DNA from: Streptomyces sp. NBC_01255
GTDB taxonomy: Bacteria; Actinomycetota; Actinomycetes; Streptomycetales; Streptomycetaceae
Length of the DNA stretch: 64,000 nucleotides
Reading direction: 5' to 3'
Assembly (NCBI RefSeq): GCF_036226445.1
Contig: NZ_CP108474.1
Span: 1,302,001-1,366,000 of the forward strand
The notes beneath the pieces were generated by a model. That model worked only from the letters and a program-made list of their open reading frames with translations, was not told where the DNA came from and did not search any database. A program made the position numbers and the translations under genes. Below, piece after piece: positions 40,840 to 49,368 of this stretch; the first letter of the stretch is position 1, and the number at the start of each line of letters is the position of its first letter.

Positions 40840-41675
40840 ACCCGGCCTCGGGCCGGGGCTGGAGCACGCGTCCGCCGAGCTGGTCCGCTCGCTGCGTGAC
40901 GGCCGGTTCCTGTCCGCCGCGGTGGTGGTGGTGAACTTCGTCGTGGTCCCGCTGGTGGTCGCCGCGAAGTTCACCTTCCTGTCGCCGACCAGGCCGTCCG
41001 CCTCGGATTCCTGCTGGTGCTGCTGTGCCCGTGCGTGGACTACGTCATCGTCTTCTCCGGGCTCGCCAGCGGCTCCAGCCGCCGTCTGCCCGCCGCGACC
41101 CCAGCGCTGCTGGTCGCGCAGATGTTGCTTCTCCCGGGGTTCCTCTACCTGTTGGGCTTGGAGCTGGCCGACATCGTCGAGGTCGGCCCGTTCGTCGAGG
41201 CGTTCATCGTCCTGATCGTCATCCCGCTCGTCTTCGCGTGGGCCCCGCAGGCGTGGGCGGCCCGCCGGGTCGGACAGAAGGTCTCAGACGCCGCGACCAC
41301 CACGATGGTGCCGCTGATGGCCGGTACCCTGCTGGTCGTGGTCGCCTCCCAGGTGCCCATGCTCGGCGACAGCCTCGCCGATGTCGCCCCGTCGTCCCGC
41401 CCTACGCGGCGTTCCTCGTGGTCATGGCGTTCGCCGGCAAGGCAGTGGTCCACCTGCTCCTCCTGGAGGCTCAAAAAGGTTGGGCGATCGTCTTCACCGG
41501 CGCGACCCGCAACTCCCTCGTCGTCCTGCCTCTGGCTCTGACCCTGGCCGTCGCCGCTGTCGTTGTGGTCACCCAGGCCCTGGTCGAGGTCCTCGGCATG
41601 GTCGCCGATGTCCGGCTGGTGCCCCGCCTGGTCCCCGCCACCTCCCGCGCTGGGGACATTCCCGTCGGGCCGTGA
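40840..41675 (+). pseudogene. ACR3/BASS-type arsenite permease, frameshifted
   Basis: The pieces in order are ELVRSLRDGRFLSAAVVVVN with FVVVPLVVAAKFTFL; after a frame change, LLVLLCPCVDYVIVFSGLAS; then LLLPGFLYLLGLELADIVEV. A second change near 41390 leads to YAAFLVVMAFAGKAVVHLLL and FTGATRNSLVVLPLALTLAV. This is the hydrophobic pattern of arsenical-resistance and bile-acid:sodium symporter family permeases, with the conserved CPC-D motif and RNS near the last helices. The N-terminal helices are missing and two frameshifts break the rest. Confidence 0.75.
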
Positions 41676-41813
41676 CGGTTGGCCGGGCGGGAGACGGCAG
41701 ACGGCCGCAGGGTTGTAGTGGGCGAACCCACGTCAGGTTCTTCCCCGTAGAGGAAGAACCGCGACCGGTTCCCGGGAGGAGCCCCACGAGATTCAGCGAA
41801 CTCGTCGGTTTCC

Positions 41814-41862
41814 GGTTAGCGGTTAGCGGTTAGCGGTTAGCGGTTAGCGGTTAGCGGTTAGC
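41814..41862 (+). repeat. Heptanucleotide tandem repeat (GGTTAGC)7
   Basis: Seven perfect copies of GGTTAGC run without interruption in non-coding DNA downstream of the broken permease gene. Seven is not a multiple of three and no ORF crosses it. Slipped-strand expansion is the simplest origin. Confidence 0.95.
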
Positions 41863-41875
41863 GCATGGTGTGCCC

Positions 41876-42186
41876 GCAGATCTGAGATGGCCACCTCATC
41901 GCCGTCCGACCTCAGCTCGATCTGGCGCGGCTTGGCGGCAGTCTTCTCTGCAAGTACGAAGCTTCAGTGCGCGCTGACCGTGGCCTTCGCCCGCCAACCC
42001 GCAAGTGCGCCGTAACTGGTCGATCCGCTTGCCCAGGGCATGCGCCATCCGCGTCAGCTCCAGCCCGTCCCCGAAACGCCCACATCAGCCTCGCGCGTCA
42101 GCGCCGGCTCACGGATGCCCTGGGCCCACTCGGCGTCGTGGCGCCAGGGCGTGCCGAGCCCGGTCCGTCGATCGACAACACGAGGA
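41876..42186. other. Non-coding stretch, nothing recognised
   Basis: About 310 bp lie between the heptamer repeat and dispersed-repeat copy B. Short frames are present on both strands, but none has a ribosome site or a recognisable domain. Confidence 0.4.
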
Positions 42187-42330
42187 AGTGCCACGTGCGT
42201 GAGACTGAGCAGCGGCGCCCTCGGTGTGAGGCAGCGGAAGGAACGGCTGGTCGGCGAGCACGTCCTGTGCCACGAGGGGCGAAACCGTACAACATCCAAT
42301 CAAGGCGTTTGACATCGACCCCAGTCGACC
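42187..42330 (+). repeat. Dispersed repeat, copy B
   Basis: This copy aligns by eye with 17459-17600 (shared GTGCCAC, CGTGAGA, GTGAG-CAGC, CCTGTGCCACGA, CATCCAATC and CGTTTGACATCGA). It lies just past the 3' end of the XRE-cupin gene. An inverted copy (D, 45349) sits at the other end of the XRE/EamA/PaiB/B3-4 cluster. Confidence 0.6.
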
Positions 42331-42365
42331 AAGGCGAGCGGAGCGGGCCCGCATCCGTGGCCTGG

Positions 42366-42950
42366 TCAGGCCGCGGATGCGGGCCCCGGCGGCAGATGGA
42401 CGGTCATGATCAGATGGCAGGGCTCGTCGCCCACCCCGCGATAGGTATGGGGGGCGTCACCGTCGAACGTGGCGGTCTGCCCGGCTTCGACGGGGTGCTC
42501 CGCGCCGTCGACGACCAGGACCATGCGCCCCGCGGTGACACTGACGGTCTCCACGACGCCGGCCTGATGGGGGTGGCTGGGGTACTCCTCGCCCGGCTCG
42601 AGACGCCAGCGCCACACCTCGACCGGAGCGGGGCCCGAGGTCGTCAGCATGAGCCGGGCCTCGCTGCCCCGCTCGCCCGCCCACAGCGGCATCACGGCGC
42701 TGGCCGAGACCACGCGGACGCGCCCTTCGGTCGGACCTTCCATTAGCGCGGAGACCGAGACACCCAGCGTGTCGGCCAGCCGGACCAGGGTCGCGAAGTT
42801 CGGATTGCCCTGCGCCTTCTCCAGCCCGACCAGGGCCCCCTTGCTGACCTTGGCCCGGCGGCCAAGCTCGTCCAGGGACAGGCCAGCGCGAGTGCGAGCT
42901 GAGCGGACGTTGTGCGCGAGCGTGCGCAGGGCCGCGTCTGTTTCGGTCAC
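42366..42950 (-). CDS. XRE-family regulator with cupin domain
   Basis: The protein has 194 residues from GTG 42950. The N-terminal HTH (LAHNVRSARTRAGLSLDELG, KVSKGALVGLEKAQGNPNFA) is joined to a C-terminal cupin barrel (WRWRLEPGEEYPSHPHQAGV, ETVSVTAGRMVLVVDGAEHP, DGDAPHTYRGVG). Such HTH-cupin proteins sense small metabolites. The divergent EamA gene starts 119 bp away, so the shared region with three GTCGTTC repeats is its likely binding site. Confidence 0.9.
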   Translation of the reverse strand: MTETDAALRTLAHNVRSARTRAGLSLDELGRRAKVSKGALVGLEKAQGNPNFATLVRLADTLGVSVSALMEGPTEGRVRVVSASAVMPLWAGERGSEARLMLTTSGPAPVEVWRWRLEPGEEYPSHPHQAGVVETVSVTAGRMVLVVDGAEHPVEAGQTATFDGDAPHTYRGVGDEPCHLIMTVHLPPGPASAA

Positions 42951-42994
42951 CTGGTCACCATCCCCATCGGTCGGTCAATGGAATGCATCCCCCG

Positions 42995-43044
42995 GTCGTT
43001 CGGTTGACAGAGGGCGGTCGTTCCGTTGTACGGTCTAGTCGTTC
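42995..43044. promoter_or_regulatory. Three phased GTCGTTC repeats over a divergent promoter
   Basis: Direct repeats of GTCGTTC occur at 42995, 43017 and 43038 (22 and 21 bp apart, two helical turns). A TTGACA hexamer lies at 43004 between the first two. They are positioned between the XRE-cupin regulator and the EamA gene, which fits a cooperative operator. Confidence 0.6.
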
Positions 43045-43069
43045 CACTGTAATCGTAAGGGATCGCCTC

Positions 43070-43906
43070 GTGATAGCTCTACTGCTGGCCCTGGGCAGCT
43101 CACTGGCTTACGGATGCGCCGACTTCCTCGGCGGCCTGGGCGCCCGTAAGGCCCACGTACTCCGCACTGTGATGGTCGCCGCGCCGGCCAGCCTGGCGGT
43201 CGAGCTGCTGTTGTGGCCCGTGCTCGGTGCCTCGTTCAGCCCCGCCGCTCTCGGCTGGGGCGCCGCCTCCGGCTTGGCCTCGGCCGCCGCGTTCGCCCTG
43301 CTCTACAAGACCCTCGCCATCGGCCCGATGAACGTGCTCTCCCCGGTCACCGCGCTGGTGTCCGCCGTGCTCCCGGTCACGGTGGGCCTCATGCAGGGCG
43401 AGCACCTGGGGATGGCCGGCCTTTTGGGTCTGCCGCTCGCGCTGGTCGCGGTCGTGCTGGTCAGCGCCGGACACGGGACGGGCTCGTCCCGGCCGTCGCG
43501 TACGGCGCTGCTGCTGGCCCTCGGCGCGGGCGCGGCCATCGCGCTGCAGCTGATCTTCCTGCACCAGGCTCCGTCCGACAGCGGCGTGGCGCCGTTGATC
43601 ATCGGCAGAGCGGTCGCCTCGGTTGTCACACTGACCGCGGCCGGACTCCTGTACCGCAGGCTCGGCCCCGAGAAGCCCGCCTACGCTCTGTCGGCCACCG
43701 CCGGTGTGCTGGACTCGCTGGCGAACCTGCTGTTCCTGCTCGCCGCACGCAGCGGCGACCTCACCGTCGTCGCCGTGATCACCGCCCTCTATCCGGCCGG
43801 CACGGTCCTGCTCGCCCGCAGCGTGCTCGCCGAACGCATCCACAAGGGGCAGGTCGTCGGCCTGGGCGCAGCCGCGGTCGCCGTCAGCCTCCTCGCCCTC
43901 ACCTGA
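43070..43906 (+). CDS. EamA/DMT-family transporter
   Basis: The protein has 278 residues from GTG 43070 (AAGGGA 7 nt upstream). It has ten hydrophobic helices in two EamA repeats: VIALLLALGSSLAYGCADFL, GWGAASGLASAAAFALLYKT, then AIGPMNVLSPVTALVSAVLP in the first, and LALGAGAAIALQLIFL to LARSVLAERIHKGQVVGLG in the second. It probably exports a small metabolite or toxic compound from the cytoplasm. First gene of a rightward operon with PaiB-like and B3/4-domain proteins. Confidence 0.9.
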   Translation: MIALLLALGSSLAYGCADFLGGLGARKAHVLRTVMVAAPASLAVELLLWPVLGASFSPAALGWGAASGLASAAAFALLYKTLAIGPMNVLSPVTALVSAVLPVTVGLMQGEHLGMAGLLGLPLALVAVVLVSAGHGTGSSRPSRTALLLALGAGAAIALQLIFLHQAPSDSGVAPLIIGRAVASVVTLTAAGLLYRRLGPEKPAYALSATAGVLDSLANLLFLLAARSGDLTVVAVITALYPAGTVLLARSVLAERIHKGQVVGLGAAAVAVSLLALT

Positions 43907-43934
43907 TCGCCCTGCGCACCTCAAGGAGCCCCGC

Positions 43935-44582
43935 ATGTTCATCCAGCCCTGGGACGCGGCCCTGGACGAGGCCGAATGGCAGACCTGGATCGCCGACGGC
44001 CACGACTTCGGACTGCTCAGCGTCAACGGCCTGCTCGGCCACGCGCCAACCACCGTACCCACCCACTTCGTCCCCGACGGCAATCAGCTGCTGATCCATC
44101 TGGCCCGCCCGAACCCGGTCTGGGAGTCGATCGAGGACGACCCGAACGTCACCTTCACCGTGATCGGCGATTACGCCTTCGTCCCCGGCCCCTGGCGCGC
44201 CAAGCCCGACACGCCTCCCACCGACGGCGTGCCCACCAGTTACTACGCGGCCGTCCAGTTCATCTGCCAGGCCCACATCGTCGACGAGCCGGAAGCCAAG
44301 GCCGAGCTACTGCGCCGACAGATGGCCCAATTTCAGCCCGACGGCGACCACGCCCCCATCGAGGTCGACCAGGCGCCGTACGGGCGGATGCTGCCCGGCA
44401 TCCGCGGTCTGACGCTGGAGGTGACGGAGGTCCGGGCCAAGTTCAAGTACGACGACCACAAGCCCGTAGAGCACCGCGCCACCGTCGCCGAGCGCCTCAC
44501 CGACCGCAAGCAGGCCCTCGACGAGCCCACGGCCCGCCAGCAGCGGCGCCGCCTGGACCGCATCGGCCCCTGGAAACCCTGA
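43935..44582 (+). CDS. PaiB-family FMN-binding protein
   Basis: The protein has 215 residues from ATG 43935 with AAGGAG upstream. It has the PaiB signature: DFGLLSVNGLLGHAPTTVPT, HFVPDGNQLLIHLARPNPVW, VTFTVIGDYAFVPGPWRAKP, then VPTSYYAAVQ and the C-terminal KFKYDDHKP. PaiB proteins have a split-barrel flavin-binding fold and were named as negative regulators in Bacillus. Here the neighbours suggest a role in metabolite handling with the EamA exporter. The spacing is 28 nt from the upstream gene. Confidence 0.9.
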   Translation: MFIQPWDAALDEAEWQTWIADGHDFGLLSVNGLLGHAPTTVPTHFVPDGNQLLIHLARPNPVWESIEDDPNVTFTVIGDYAFVPGPWRAKPDTPPTDGVPTSYYAAVQFICQAHIVDEPEAKAELLRRQMAQFQPDGDHAPIEVDQAPYGRMLPGIRGLTLEVTEVRAKFKYDDHKPVEHRATVAERLTDRKQALDEPTARQQRRRLDRIGPWKP

Positions 44583-44622
44583 CCCCGCCCACCCCGCACC
44601 ACCTCGGAACGGAGCTCTACCC

Positions 44623-45330
44623 ATGACCGCCTTCCGCATCACCCCCGCCGTCGCCAACGCCTTCCCCGACACTCTCATCGCCGTGGTCACCGCCAGCGGA
44701 CTGCGCGGCCACGAGCCCTGGCCCGACACCGCCGCTGCACTCGACGGCCTTGAGCAGCAGCTGGCCGCCGGCGCCTGGGCCCCGGCCGACGAGAGCGACC
44801 CTCGGATCGAGGCGTGGCACACCGCCTACCGCTCTTTCGGCACCAACCCCCGCCGTATCCGCCCCAGTGTTGACGCCCTGGGGCGCCGCATGGCCAAGAA
44901 GGGCACCCTGCCGCGCATCAATCCGGCCGTCGACTCGTACAACGCCGTCTCCGTCCACCACGGCCTGCCCGCAGGAGCCTTCGACCTCGACCACGTCTCC
45001 GGCGCCGTCGAGATCCGATACGCGGACGGCACCGAGGAGTTCACCGCGCTCGGTGAACCCGACATCACTGAGAACCCCAAGCCCGGCGAGATCATCTACA
45101 CCGACGCCGCCGGCGTGCTGACCCGGCACTGGAACCACCGCGACGCCCACCGCACTCGCGTCACCGAGGACTCCACCCGCGTCGCCTTCGTCCTCGAAAC
45201 CCTCCACGCCACCCGCGACGGCCACCTGCTCAAGATCGCCGCCGAGGAGCTGCACGGCCTGCTGATGCTCCACGCCGAGCAGACGCGCGTGCACTACCTC
45301 AGCCCGGAACATCCGGAAGTCACAGCGTGA
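44623..45330 (+). CDS. B3/4 (tRNA synthetase editing-like) domain protein
   Basis: The protein has 235 residues from ATG 44623 (GGAG upstream). It contains a stand-alone B3/4 domain as in the PheT editing domain: AWHTAYRSFGTNPRRIRPSV, LPRINPAVDSYNAVSVHHGL, ITENPKPGEIIYTDAAGVLT, and HLLKIAAEELHGLLML. Free B3/4 proteins may deacylate mischarged tRNA or process non-protein amino acids. Together with the EamA exporter, this suggests tolerance of an amino acid analogue (inference). Confidence 0.88.
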   Translation: MTAFRITPAVANAFPDTLIAVVTASGLRGHEPWPDTAAALDGLEQQLAAGAWAPADESDPRIEAWHTAYRSFGTNPRRIRPSVDALGRRMAKKGTLPRINPAVDSYNAVSVHHGLPAGAFDLDHVSGAVEIRYADGTEEFTALGEPDITENPKPGEIIYTDAAGVLTRHWNHRDAHRTRVTEDSTRVAFVLETLHATRDGHLLKIAAEELHGLLMLHAEQTRVHYLSPEHPEVTA

Positions 45331-45348
45331 GCCCGCTAGGACATAGAA

Positions 45349-45390
45349 GCCGAAACGGCTGGGTTCGCTGTCAACCGCCTCGATTGAATG
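45349..45390 (-). repeat. Dispersed repeat, copy D (inverted core)
   Basis: GCCGAAACGGCTGGGTTCG and the following bases to 45390 match the reverse complement of 17560-17600 at about 37 of 42 positions. A further match lies at 45419-45437 to 14033-14051. The orientation is opposite to copies A, B and C. Confidence 0.6.
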
Positions 45391-45516
45391 ACAAGGGACA
45401 AACTGAATCCGTACGTCGCCTGTAAGGTCTCAGATTTCGATGCACAGCCTCATCCGCGATACTCCCTGGTCGTAATCGCCCCATCGAATCGAACCGTCTG
45501 CGACGGTCGGTAGCAT

Positions 45517-46482
45517 TCATCCTGCCGGGATCGAATAAGTCCGGACTAATCTGCCGATTTCCCGTAGTGCCAGTCTGCGCACTTCGTAAATCGGCGGGTA
45601 CATGCTGTCCATGGTGATCGGCTTATCCAGAGCCTTCAGGCGGTCACGCAGCCCGCGTTTCCATTGCTTCTTGATTCGCACGGTCCAAGCTTTGGCCGGC
45701 CACTTGGCGCCGAGGGCTGCATTCTTCGGGAAGAAGATACTGAGGTTGGAAGTCTCATCCAATTGTTGTGCGGTGAGCCGCTTTCCCTTGAACGTCATGG
45801 TTCGATCGGGATAGATGGCGGTCAGGCCGCCGACGAGGAAGCGGCCCCGCTGAGCGCGCATGCGGGGGTCAAGGTCGTTGGGGTGGATCACGGCAACCCG
45901 GTTCGTCCAGGTGGACTTGGCGTAGTGGGGGCCGAGCGCGGCGCCCTCCCACTCCAGTGCGTCCTGGGCCGTGAGGTCGATGGTGTCGGGCCGACCGTTC
46001 TTCACGGCGGGGAGTTCGATGATGAAGAGGCGGCCTTCGGTGTCCTCCGCACGGTCGACGGCGAAGAAGAGGGCTTCGAACAGTCCGGCGGAAACGTCGA
46101 TGAGCCGGGTGGGGATTCCGTGGTGCTGGAGGACGGCGAGGAGTTCACCGTCTGTCATCAGCCGTCCGAGCCCTTCGCCGTACTTCAGCGCCCTCAGAAG
46201 GTGCTGCTCAGCGTTCTGCATTTTACTCTCGGTCACGGCGCGGTCATTCACCCATATTTCCCGGAAGAGCCTGGAGACGAGTGCATAGCCATCATCGGGC
46301 TGGCCACGGTAAAATGTCCGCTCGGACTCCGGAAGAAGAGGCACACTTCCCTCTGGGCGGGGAGGCTGTGCGCCTGCTTCCATCCACTCCCACAGGGTCT
46401 TTTCGGAGTTGATTCCGACCTTCTCGTTAATTTCACGGTCCCGGAAGAAACGTCCGGGCGAATATCGCTGGGGAGCGTCCAT
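45517..46482 (-). CDS. FRG-domain protein
   Basis: The protein has 321 residues from ATG 46482 with AAGGAG 6 nt upstream. It carries the FRG domain, named for its Phe-Arg-Gly motif: TFYRGQPDDGYALVSRLFRE. The second conserved block is AVLQHHGIPTRLIDVSAGLF with EALFFAVD, and the end reads RRLALREIGRLVRTYSIP. FRG proteins are of unknown biochemistry and often occur in accessory and anti-phage regions. The gene is alone: the upstream area is a decayed repeat region, and the downstream gene is convergent. Confidence 0.8.
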   Translation of the reverse strand: MDAPQRYSPGRFFRDREINEKVGINSEKTLWEWMEAGAQPPRPEGSVPLLPESERTFYRGQPDDGYALVSRLFREIWVNDRAVTESKMQNAEQHLLRALKYGEGLGRLMTDGELLAVLQHHGIPTRLIDVSAGLFEALFFAVDRAEDTEGRLFIIELPAVKNGRPDTIDLTAQDALEWEGAALGPHYAKSTWTNRVAVIHPNDLDPRMRAQRGRFLVGGLTAIYPDRTMTFKGKRLTAQQLDETSNLSIFFPKNAALGAKWPAKAWTVRIKKQWKRGLRDRLKALDKPITMDSMYPPIYEVRRLALREIGRLVRTYSIPAG

Positions 46483-46830
46483 GGCGCACTCCTTACACAG
46501 GGTGCCCGTTCCGCTGCGGGCCTGCGTGGATCGAGCGTGGCACATGGTCCGCGGGCGCGCACGGCAGCGGGGCGCAGCCGCGCTCGCGGTACGGCAGGAG
46601 TACGACCAGTGGACCCGCGCAGAGCACGCCGTGATCTCGGGAGCCTGACGCCCAGACCCGAACCCCGCCTCCCGGAACTGGTGACGCTCGCCAGCGGCGG
46701 CTGGAGGCTGGGCGGCATGAGCGACGAGCAGCAGGCGCTCTCCCACCTACACGGCGGCGACCCCGACGAACCCGCTCGGGCTGCAACTGGGCTGCACCTA
46801 CGCCGAGCTGACCAGTGGACCGCTAGGCAG
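46483..46830. other. Non-coding stretch upstream of the FRG gene
   Basis: About 350 bp lie between the FRG start and dispersed-repeat copy C. No supported gene was found; the promoter of the FRG gene must lie in its left part. Confidence 0.4.
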
Positions 46831-46935
46831 AACGCCACGTTCGTGAGACTGAGCGGCTGCGCCATCTACCTGAGACAGCGGAAGAAGTGCTGGCGACGAG
46901 CACAACCTGCACCACGAGCTGCGAGAACCTACATC
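46831..46935 (+). repeat. Dispersed repeat, copy C (left half)
   Basis: GCCACGTTCGTGAGACTGAG, GCGCCATC, TGAGACAGCGGAAGAA and GACGAGCACAACCTG align with the left halves of copies A and B. The right part of the repeat is diverged or missing. Confidence 0.5.
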
Positions 46936-47026
46936 GCCTTGTGGGGCCTCAATTCCGTGACCAGATCTCAGACTGTTTGGCCACGAGTCCGAGACAACCA
47001 CGTCAGCGGCATCACTCGCTCGAGCG

Positions 47027-47332
47027 TCACCTGGCCTCGGCTCTTCCCAGCCCCTGTCCGGGGTTCGTCTCGTACATGCGGACCGCCACCACCAGCCCGG
47101 AGGCGGCGGTGAGGGCGGCGATGGCCCAGATCGCGGTCGTCAGGCCGTAAGCGTCGGCAAGGACGCCGGCGAGGAGGGCCCCGACGGCGAAGCCGCCGTC
47201 GCGCCACAGGCGGTAGACGCCGACGGCGCGGGCGCGCCAGGCGGGGTGGGCGACGTCGCCGATGACGGCGAGGAGGGTGGGGTAGACAAGGGCGGTGCCG
47301 ATGCCGAGGAGGACTTGGGCAGTGGTCCTATC
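47027..47332 (-). pseudogene. MFS transporter, C-terminal remnant
   Basis: About 100 residues from near 47332 resemble the end of a major-facilitator permease: LLGIGTALVYPTLLAVIGDV, AHPAWRARAVGVYRLWRDGG, FAVGALLAGVLADAYGLTTA, AIWAIAALTAASGLVVAVRM. There is no start codon or N-terminal part, because the sequence to the right is the GerW-like gene region. Confidence 0.75.
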
Positions 47333-47404
47333 CGGCCGGGGGGGGAAGGCGTCTGGTGGCCGTCGAGCCGGAACGCGACTGCCCCCATGGACCGGAGGCA
47401 CCCC

Positions 47405-47827
47405 ATGACCAACGCACAAGACGGGCCCGAGTCCGCCGTCCTCGAAGACCTGACGTCGGCCCACGCATCCGTCACCCTGCTGGAACGCCTGGCAGACAAG
47501 CTCGGTGGCCGTGCTTCCGTGGCCGCCGTCCACGGCGAGCCCGCCGTGGGTCAGGGCGTCACCATCATCCCGGTCGCCCGCATCGGCTTCGCCTTCGGCG
47601 GCGGCACGGGCCGTGAAGTCAACACCTCAAGAATCGGCGAGGGCGGTGGAGGTGGTGGAGGAGCCGGAGCCCAGCCCCTCGGCTTCATTGAGATCAGGAA
47701 CGGCATCGCCACATACAAGCCCATCCGCGACCCGTGGGTGGGCGTCGTCGTCCCGCTCGCCGCGCTCCTCTCGGCTATCGCCGCCCCTCGGCTGGCACGT
47801 CGCCTCGTCAAGCGCCGCACCCCCTGA
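47405..47827 (+). CDS. GerW (YtfJ)-like sporulation protein
   Basis: The protein has 140 residues from ATG 47405 (GGAGG 7 nt upstream). It has GerW/YtfJ-like features: LLERLADKLGGRASVAAVHG, VTIIPVARIGFAFGGGTG, a glycine-rich loop (GEGGGGGGGAGAQ), and LGFIEIRNGIATYKPIRDP. A C-terminal hydrophobic segment (WVGVVVPLAALLSAIA) is probably membrane-associated. Family members are linked to spores in Bacillus and are common in Streptomyces with unclear roles. The gene stands alone between an MFS relic and the HEPN-motif gene. Confidence 0.85.
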   Translation: MTNAQDGPESAVLEDLTSAHASVTLLERLADKLGGRASVAAVHGEPAVGQGVTIIPVARIGFAFGGGTGREVNTSRIGEGGGGGGGAGAQPLGFIEIRNGIATYKPIRDPWVGVVVPLAALLSAIAAPRLARRLVKRRTP

Positions 47828-48060
47828 CTGCCCAGTCCGCATGAAGCCGTTCAGCTGCCGAACCTACGCCGCTCACCAGAGACGGCCGTCGTATGGCATG
47901 ACGTGAGATGGAGACGAATACCCAGGTCACAGCATCGGGAATCGAGGCCGAGGATCCTACGGTGAGCTGCCACCTCGGCACGCCCAACTCGACTAAACAT
48001 GTGGAACGTTAGCCACCGCTGGGTGATGCTGTTCTGTTGCCCAGAAGCAAGGAGCGTTCC

Positions 48061-49368
48061 GTGGAGATCCGGCCGTTGCAGGAACTGCAGGCCGCCGACG
48101 AACTGTCGTTGGCCTTCAACCCGTTCGGACTCGGGGGCCGGATGCGTCCGGAGGATGCCGCCGAGTTCCAACAGAGCCAGATCGCCGGGCTCGTGCTGTC
48201 GGACCGAGTCGCCGAGGGGACCCGTCGGTCCTTCGAGCGCCTCCGAAACGTCTTCGCCTACGGCGTGCTCTGCTACGACATGTACACGCTGGTAAGTGAC
48301 GCGGCCCTCCTGGCATTCGAACAGGCCCTGCGCGACCGCTTCATGGAGTGGTGTGCCGGCACTGTCACCTTCTCCCTCGCCGAGCCGGAGGAGACCGGCT
48401 CCTTCACCGTCACGTCGTTCGAGGACGTGACTGGCTTGACTAAACGGCTGAGACGACGCAAGCCCCGTCTCCTGGTGAACGGAACGCCCATCGCGTTCAA
48501 CGGAATGCTCGGCGGCCTGCGGCGGTGGGCGCGTACCGCAGGGCTGCTCCGTGGCAGGCGAAGCATCGGCATCGAGGATTCCTTGGCCGACCTGCGCAAC
48601 CACGTCGCCCACCCGACGCACCACCAGGTCGACACCCCCGTCGACGCAGCCCGCACGCTTTCCGATCTCGCCGAGTTCGTCAACCAGCTGTGGGGGGAGC
48701 CCACCGTCGGGGGGCGGCATTTCCCTGCGCCTCTCCGGCGCGAGATCCTGGCGCTGAGCTGGGGCCCCGATGGGCGGATAGGACTGGAATCAGCAGACGC
48801 GCTGCGCGAACAGCCACACTCTGCTGACGGCGCCGAGTACGTGCTGATCAGGGCCTTCCACCGGGACCGAACTGGCCGCCGCCAAGAGCTTCACTGGATG
48901 AACTTCGACAGCCGCTATGAGCTCACCCAGTACCCGGTGGACTACCTCTGGGGCCCCGGCAGCCGGGATGAAGCACTCGCATGGCACGCGGAGCATCGCC
49001 CTCAGGAGGACACGACCGACTTCGTCGACCGCGTATTCCTGCTCCGCGAAGTCGACGGACGGAGCCAGCACCCGATGCGACCGGAGGTGGCCGCCGGGTT
49101 GCTCGGGGACGAGCGCATCGGCACATGGCACGCGCTACGGGCCGACTACCCGAGCGACGCCTTCGTTCACGCCCGCGATCGAGGCGAGTCCGGCGCCGGA
49201 CACACAGTCCGGCCCGGCGACTGCACCGCGTGCTCCGTCGAGGTCATCGGCTCAGGTGACCTCGACCAACTGCTCCTCGTTGCTGGTGTCGCCCCCGGAG
49301 ACTTGCGGCCCATTCACCCGCCTGCCCTCCGAAGCCCACTCGCATTGGATGCAGCCCAACGCCTCTGA
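48061..49368 (+). CDS. Large helical protein with HEPN-type RNxxxH motif
   Basis: The protein has 435 residues from GTG 48061 (AAGGAG 6 nt upstream); the earlier TTG lacks a site. The N-terminal half is helical (FERLRNVFAYGVLCYDMYTL, LLAFEQALRDRFMEWC) and contains IEDSLADLRNHVAHPTHHQV, where R179-N180-x3-H184 fits the HEPN RNase motif. The C-terminal half has a separate mixed fold (ILIRAFHRDRTGRRQE-like segment, VDRVFLLREVDG). No known family was recognised. It is monocistronic, and a role in RNA cleavage or defence is inference. Confidence 0.6.
   Translation: MEIRPLQELQAADELSLAFNPFGLGGRMRPEDAAEFQQSQIAGLVLSDRVAEGTRRSFERLRNVFAYGVLCYDMYTLVSDAALLAFEQALRDRFMEWCAGTVTFSLAEPEETGSFTVTSFEDVTGLTKRLRRRKPRLLVNGTPIAFNGMLGGLRRWARTAGLLRGRRSIGIEDSLADLRNHVAHPTHHQVDTPVDAARTLSDLAEFVNQLWGEPTVGGRHFPAPLRREILALSWGPDGRIGLESADALREQPHSADGAEYVLIRAFHRDRTGRRQELHWMNFDSRYELTQYPVDYLWGPGSRDEALAWHAEHRPQEDTTDFVDRVFLLREVDGRSQHPMRPEVAAGLLGDERIGTWHALRADYPSDAFVHARDRGESGAGHTVRPGDCTACSVEVIGSGDLDQLLLVAGVAPGDLRPIHPPALRSPLALDAAQRL

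Noticed and set aside
41814..41862. Telomere or replication-origin interpretation of the GGTTAGC repeat
   Set aside because: Streptomyces telomeres are palindrome-rich ends, not simple heptamers, and there are no origin features nearby.
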